Position numbers and translations under genes: made by a program. The notes under the pieces are model-generated. The model did not search any database. It was not told where the DNA came from and saw only the letters and a program-made list of their open reading frames with translations. This document shows, piece by piece, positions 62,088 to 64,000 of a DNA stretch of 64,000 nt. The first letter of the stretch is position 1. Every line of letters begins with the position of its first letter. Origin of the DNA: JAGQWW01 sp041392845 (GTDB lineage: Bacteria; Bacteroidota; Bacteroidia; Chitinophagales; Saprospiraceae); contig JAWKLG010000017.1 in NCBI GenBank assembly GCA_041392845.1, positions 62,001 to 126,000 of the forward strand, in the 5' to 3' direction.

Positions 62088-63341
62088 ATGAATCTGGCGG
62101 ATATTTTTGCTGACTTTAAAGCTGGAAAGAATATTGACCGACCAACCATGGTTCGTGTATTGGAAGATGTATTCCGTACATTGATTCGTAAAAAATACGG
62201 GTCGGATGAGAATTTTGATGTCATTGTAAATACTCAAAAGGGAGACTTGGAGTTGTGGCGTGTGCGTGAGATTGTTCCCGATGGTGAGGTTACTGATGAC
62301 AGAAGTCAAATTTCTATTTCTGAAGCACTTGCCATTGATGAAGATTATGAAATTGGTGAGGAGTGTTATGAGCAGCTTTATTTGATTGACTTTGGAAGAA
62401 GAGCCATTCAGGCAGCACGTCAGACTTTGATTTCCAGATTGATGGAATTGGAGAAAGATGATATCTATAAAAGCTACAAAGACCGCGAAGGCGATATCGT
62501 TATCGGAGAGGTACATCAGATTGTTAAAAGAGAGGTACTTATCGTGGACGATGCCACCGGTCATGAGTTGTTGATGCCTCGTGAGGAAATGATTCGCGGT
62601 GATTTCTACAGAAAAGGTGATATGGTAAAAGGTATCATTAAAAAGGTAGAGATGAGAAACAATACGCCAATTGTTGTTGTTTCCCGTACTGATGAACGTT
62701 TCCTTGAAAAACTCCTTGAACAGGAAGTTCCTGAAATTGAAGATGGATTGATCAGTGTGAAAGGTATCGTAAGAATACCTGGTGAACGTGCAAAAGTTGC
62801 TGTTGAATCTTATGACGACAGAATTGATCCTGTAGGAGCTTGTGTTGGTATGAAAGGTTCCAGAATCCACGGAATCGTAAGGGAATTGAGAAATGAGAAC
62901 ATTGATATCATCAATTTCACCAACAACGAAAGTCTTTATATTCAAAGAGCTTTAACCCCTGCAAAGGTTTCTACCATTGACCTTGATACCGACGAAAAAC
63001 ATGCAAATGTTTATTTAGAACCGGATCAGGTTTCTTTGGCAATCGGAAAAGGTGGTACCAATATCAAATTGGCCAGCCGTCTTACCAATTACGAAATCGA
63101 TGTATTCCGTGTAACGGATGAGGTTGAAGAAATCGAAGATATCGATTTGGACGAATTTGCAGATGAAATCGAAGGCTGGGTAATCGAACAGCTAAAAGCC
63201 ATCGGTTGTGATACAGCAAAAAGTGTGTTAGATCTGACAGTTGACGAGTTGGTTAGAAGAACAGATTTGGAGGAGGAAACTGTAAGTGAAGTATTGAGAA
63301 TTCTGGCCGCGGAGTTTGAAGAAGAAGGGGAAGGAGCTTAA
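62088..63341 (+). CDS. nusA: Transcription termination/antitermination factor NusA
   Basis: 417 residues. N-terminal RNA-polymerase-binding domain (LEDVFRTLIRKKYG), an S1 domain (GDIVIGEVHQIVKREVLIV), then two KH domains (VGACVGMKGSRIHGIVREL and VSLAIGKGGTNIKLASRL). The C-terminal acidic repeats of E. coli NusA are missing, but a short helix-hairpin-like end (LDLTVDELVRRTDLEEETV) is present. It sits between rimP and infB as usual. Confidence 0.97.
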   Translation: MNLADIFADFKAGKNIDRPTMVRVLEDVFRTLIRKKYGSDENFDVIVNTQKGDLELWRVREIVPDGEVTDDRSQISISEALAIDEDYEIGEECYEQLYLIDFGRRAIQAARQTLISRLMELEKDDIYKSYKDREGDIVIGEVHQIVKREVLIVDDATGHELLMPREEMIRGDFYRKGDMVKGIIKKVEMRNNTPIVVVSRTDERFLEKLLEQEVPEIEDGLISVKGIVRIPGERAKVAVESYDDRIDPVGACVGMKGSRIHGIVRELRNENIDIINFTNNESLYIQRALTPAKVSTIDLDTDEKHANVYLEPDQVSLAIGKGGTNIKLASRLTNYEIDVFRVTDEVEEIEDIDLDEFADEIEGWVIEQLKAIGCDTAKSVLDLTVDELVRRTDLEEETVSEVLRILAAEFEEEGEGA

Positions 63342-63687
63342 TTCTTCTTTTCTTTTTAAAAAAAATTGAATCAGGGGAATTTATTTAAGGCAAATTAGTG
63401 TTGCAGTAAATGGAAATCCTTGTTTTTCAATTATCTTTGCGAGTCTTTTGAAAATATGTACAGTATTTGTGGGATGAAGTCATGAAAATCTTCATTTTTC
63501 AAATAAAACCGGATAAGCCGGAATTAATTTTTCAAGTACTGGTTGCGATGGATGCCCTTAGGCTAAAGCGTAATGGTTTTTTTTAAATCTTTTATCAATC
63601 AAAAAATTGATGAAACATGTAGGAAAATCAAAATAGAAGCCTGGGGCTGCCTCAAACCGGTCATTTATTTTATCGAAAAAACCTGGA
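63342..63687 (+). other. nusA-infB intergenic region
   Basis: 346 bases with no credible gene. TATCTTTG at 63432-63439 is a perfect -7 box, but no TTTG at the normal distance is seen, so an internal infB promoter is only possible. Long for an operon gap; the leader may carry regulation. Confidence 0.45.
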
Positions 63688-64000
63688 ATGGCCAAAAGGG
63701 TATTAGTAAAGGTAGCAACAGAATTAAACGTAGGGAAGGACTCAATCGTTGAGCATCTTCTGGACAAAGGGTTTGATATAGACAACAAACCCAACGCCAA
63801 GATCTCGGATGAAATGTATGATGAGTTAGTCAAACAGTTCTCCAACGACATGGCGATTAAAGACAAAGCAGATCAGCTTGTCATCGGAACCCGCCCAAGC
63901 CAGAAAAAAGAAGGCACTCCAGTAAAGGAAAAATCCACACTTACTTTCAATAGAGACGAGTTTAAATCCAAACCTTTCTCTCTTCGTCCTGAGACCAAGA
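63688..64000 (+). CDS. infB: Translation initiation factor IF-2 (partial, cut by window edge)
   Basis: The first 104 codons of infB. It begins MAKRVLVKVATELNVGKDSI, the N-terminal winged-helix-like IF2_N domain, followed by HLLDKGFDIDNKPNAKISDE and a charged linker. The GTPase domain lies beyond the window. Position after nusA confirms the identity. Confidence 0.93.
   Translation, partial: MAKRVLVKVATELNVGKDSIVEHLLDKGFDIDNKPNAKISDEMYDELVKQFSNDMAIKDKADQLVIGTRPSQKKEGTPVKEKSTLTFNRDEFKSKPFSLRPETK

Noticed and set aside
62073..62945. 290-codon minus-strand frame across nusA
   Set aside because: It lies wholly opposite the conserved S1/KH coding region of nusA, and its translation has no recognisable domain.

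Overview
The window is a stretch of Bacteroidota chromosome, most likely from the Saprospiria (Haliscomenobacter/Lewinella-like). Several signs agree: proteins with type IX secretion (T9SS) C-terminal sorting domains, TTTG/TAnnTTTG promoters of the Bacteroidota type, the HU / TPR / short basic protein / ribonuclease G cluster, a RicT (PSP1) gene directly after holB, a DUF6913-like gene overlapping dapA, and a CotH / lamin-tail surface protein. Placement within the Saprospiria is inference from protein style, not a phylogeny.

Layout. 1-5.4 kb: partial phoH (minus), then gpx, holB, ricT and lpdA (plus), ending in a shared terminator. 5.4-8.6 kb: minus-strand HU, TPR, mS38/COX24-like mini-protein and rng. 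9-13 kb: a tiny stand-alone T9SS sorting-domain protein and a large FG-GAP/ASPIC lipoprotein. 13-20.4 kb: minus-strand polysaccharide operon (FkbM methyltransferase, flippase, Wzz, O-antigen ligase/polymerase, SDR, ArnT-like glycosyltransferase). 20.5-25.8 kb: another T9SS protein, a two-gene redox operon (FAD oxidoreductase plus NapH-like Fe-S membrane protein) that ends in a heptamer repeat, and an M48 lipoprotein protease. 25.9-34.1 kb: GH3, outer-membrane barrel, hydrolase, yicC-gmk-apaG, RidA, a SpoIIM fusion and DUF4286. 34.1-40.1 kb: an XRE regulator with two spaced operators, an ECF-type sigma factor, and a type I secretion-like ABC/HlyD/TolC operon whose ATPase lacks several catalytic motifs. 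40.2-48.6 kb: topoisomerase IV subunit A, then the four-gene ligase-associated DNA repair cassette (exonuclease, ligase, Lhr-like helicase, PdeM).

48.8-54.15 kb is the most unusual part: a small genomic island lying between two perfect 36-bp direct repeats, one of which includes the 3' end of a tRNA-Asp gene. It has no integrase. It carries a HEPN-type putative RNase (R-x4-H), two overlapping unknown genes facing it, a truncated Abi gene with what looks like the associated abiF structured RNA, a second gene remnant, and a tandem pair of cysteine-rich lipoproteins. I read it as a decayed or satellite defence island.

54.2-64 kb returns to core genes: accA, a DUF6913-like gene with dapA, an LpxH-like phosphatase, a CotH/LTD surface protein broken by a one-base frameshift near its 3' end, a cupin/JmjC-like protein, and the rimP-nusA-infB transcription/translation cluster. 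That cluster has a strong promoter and a leader hairpin. infB is cut by the right edge of the window.

All calls come from reading the sequence and remembered family features. No database search was run.
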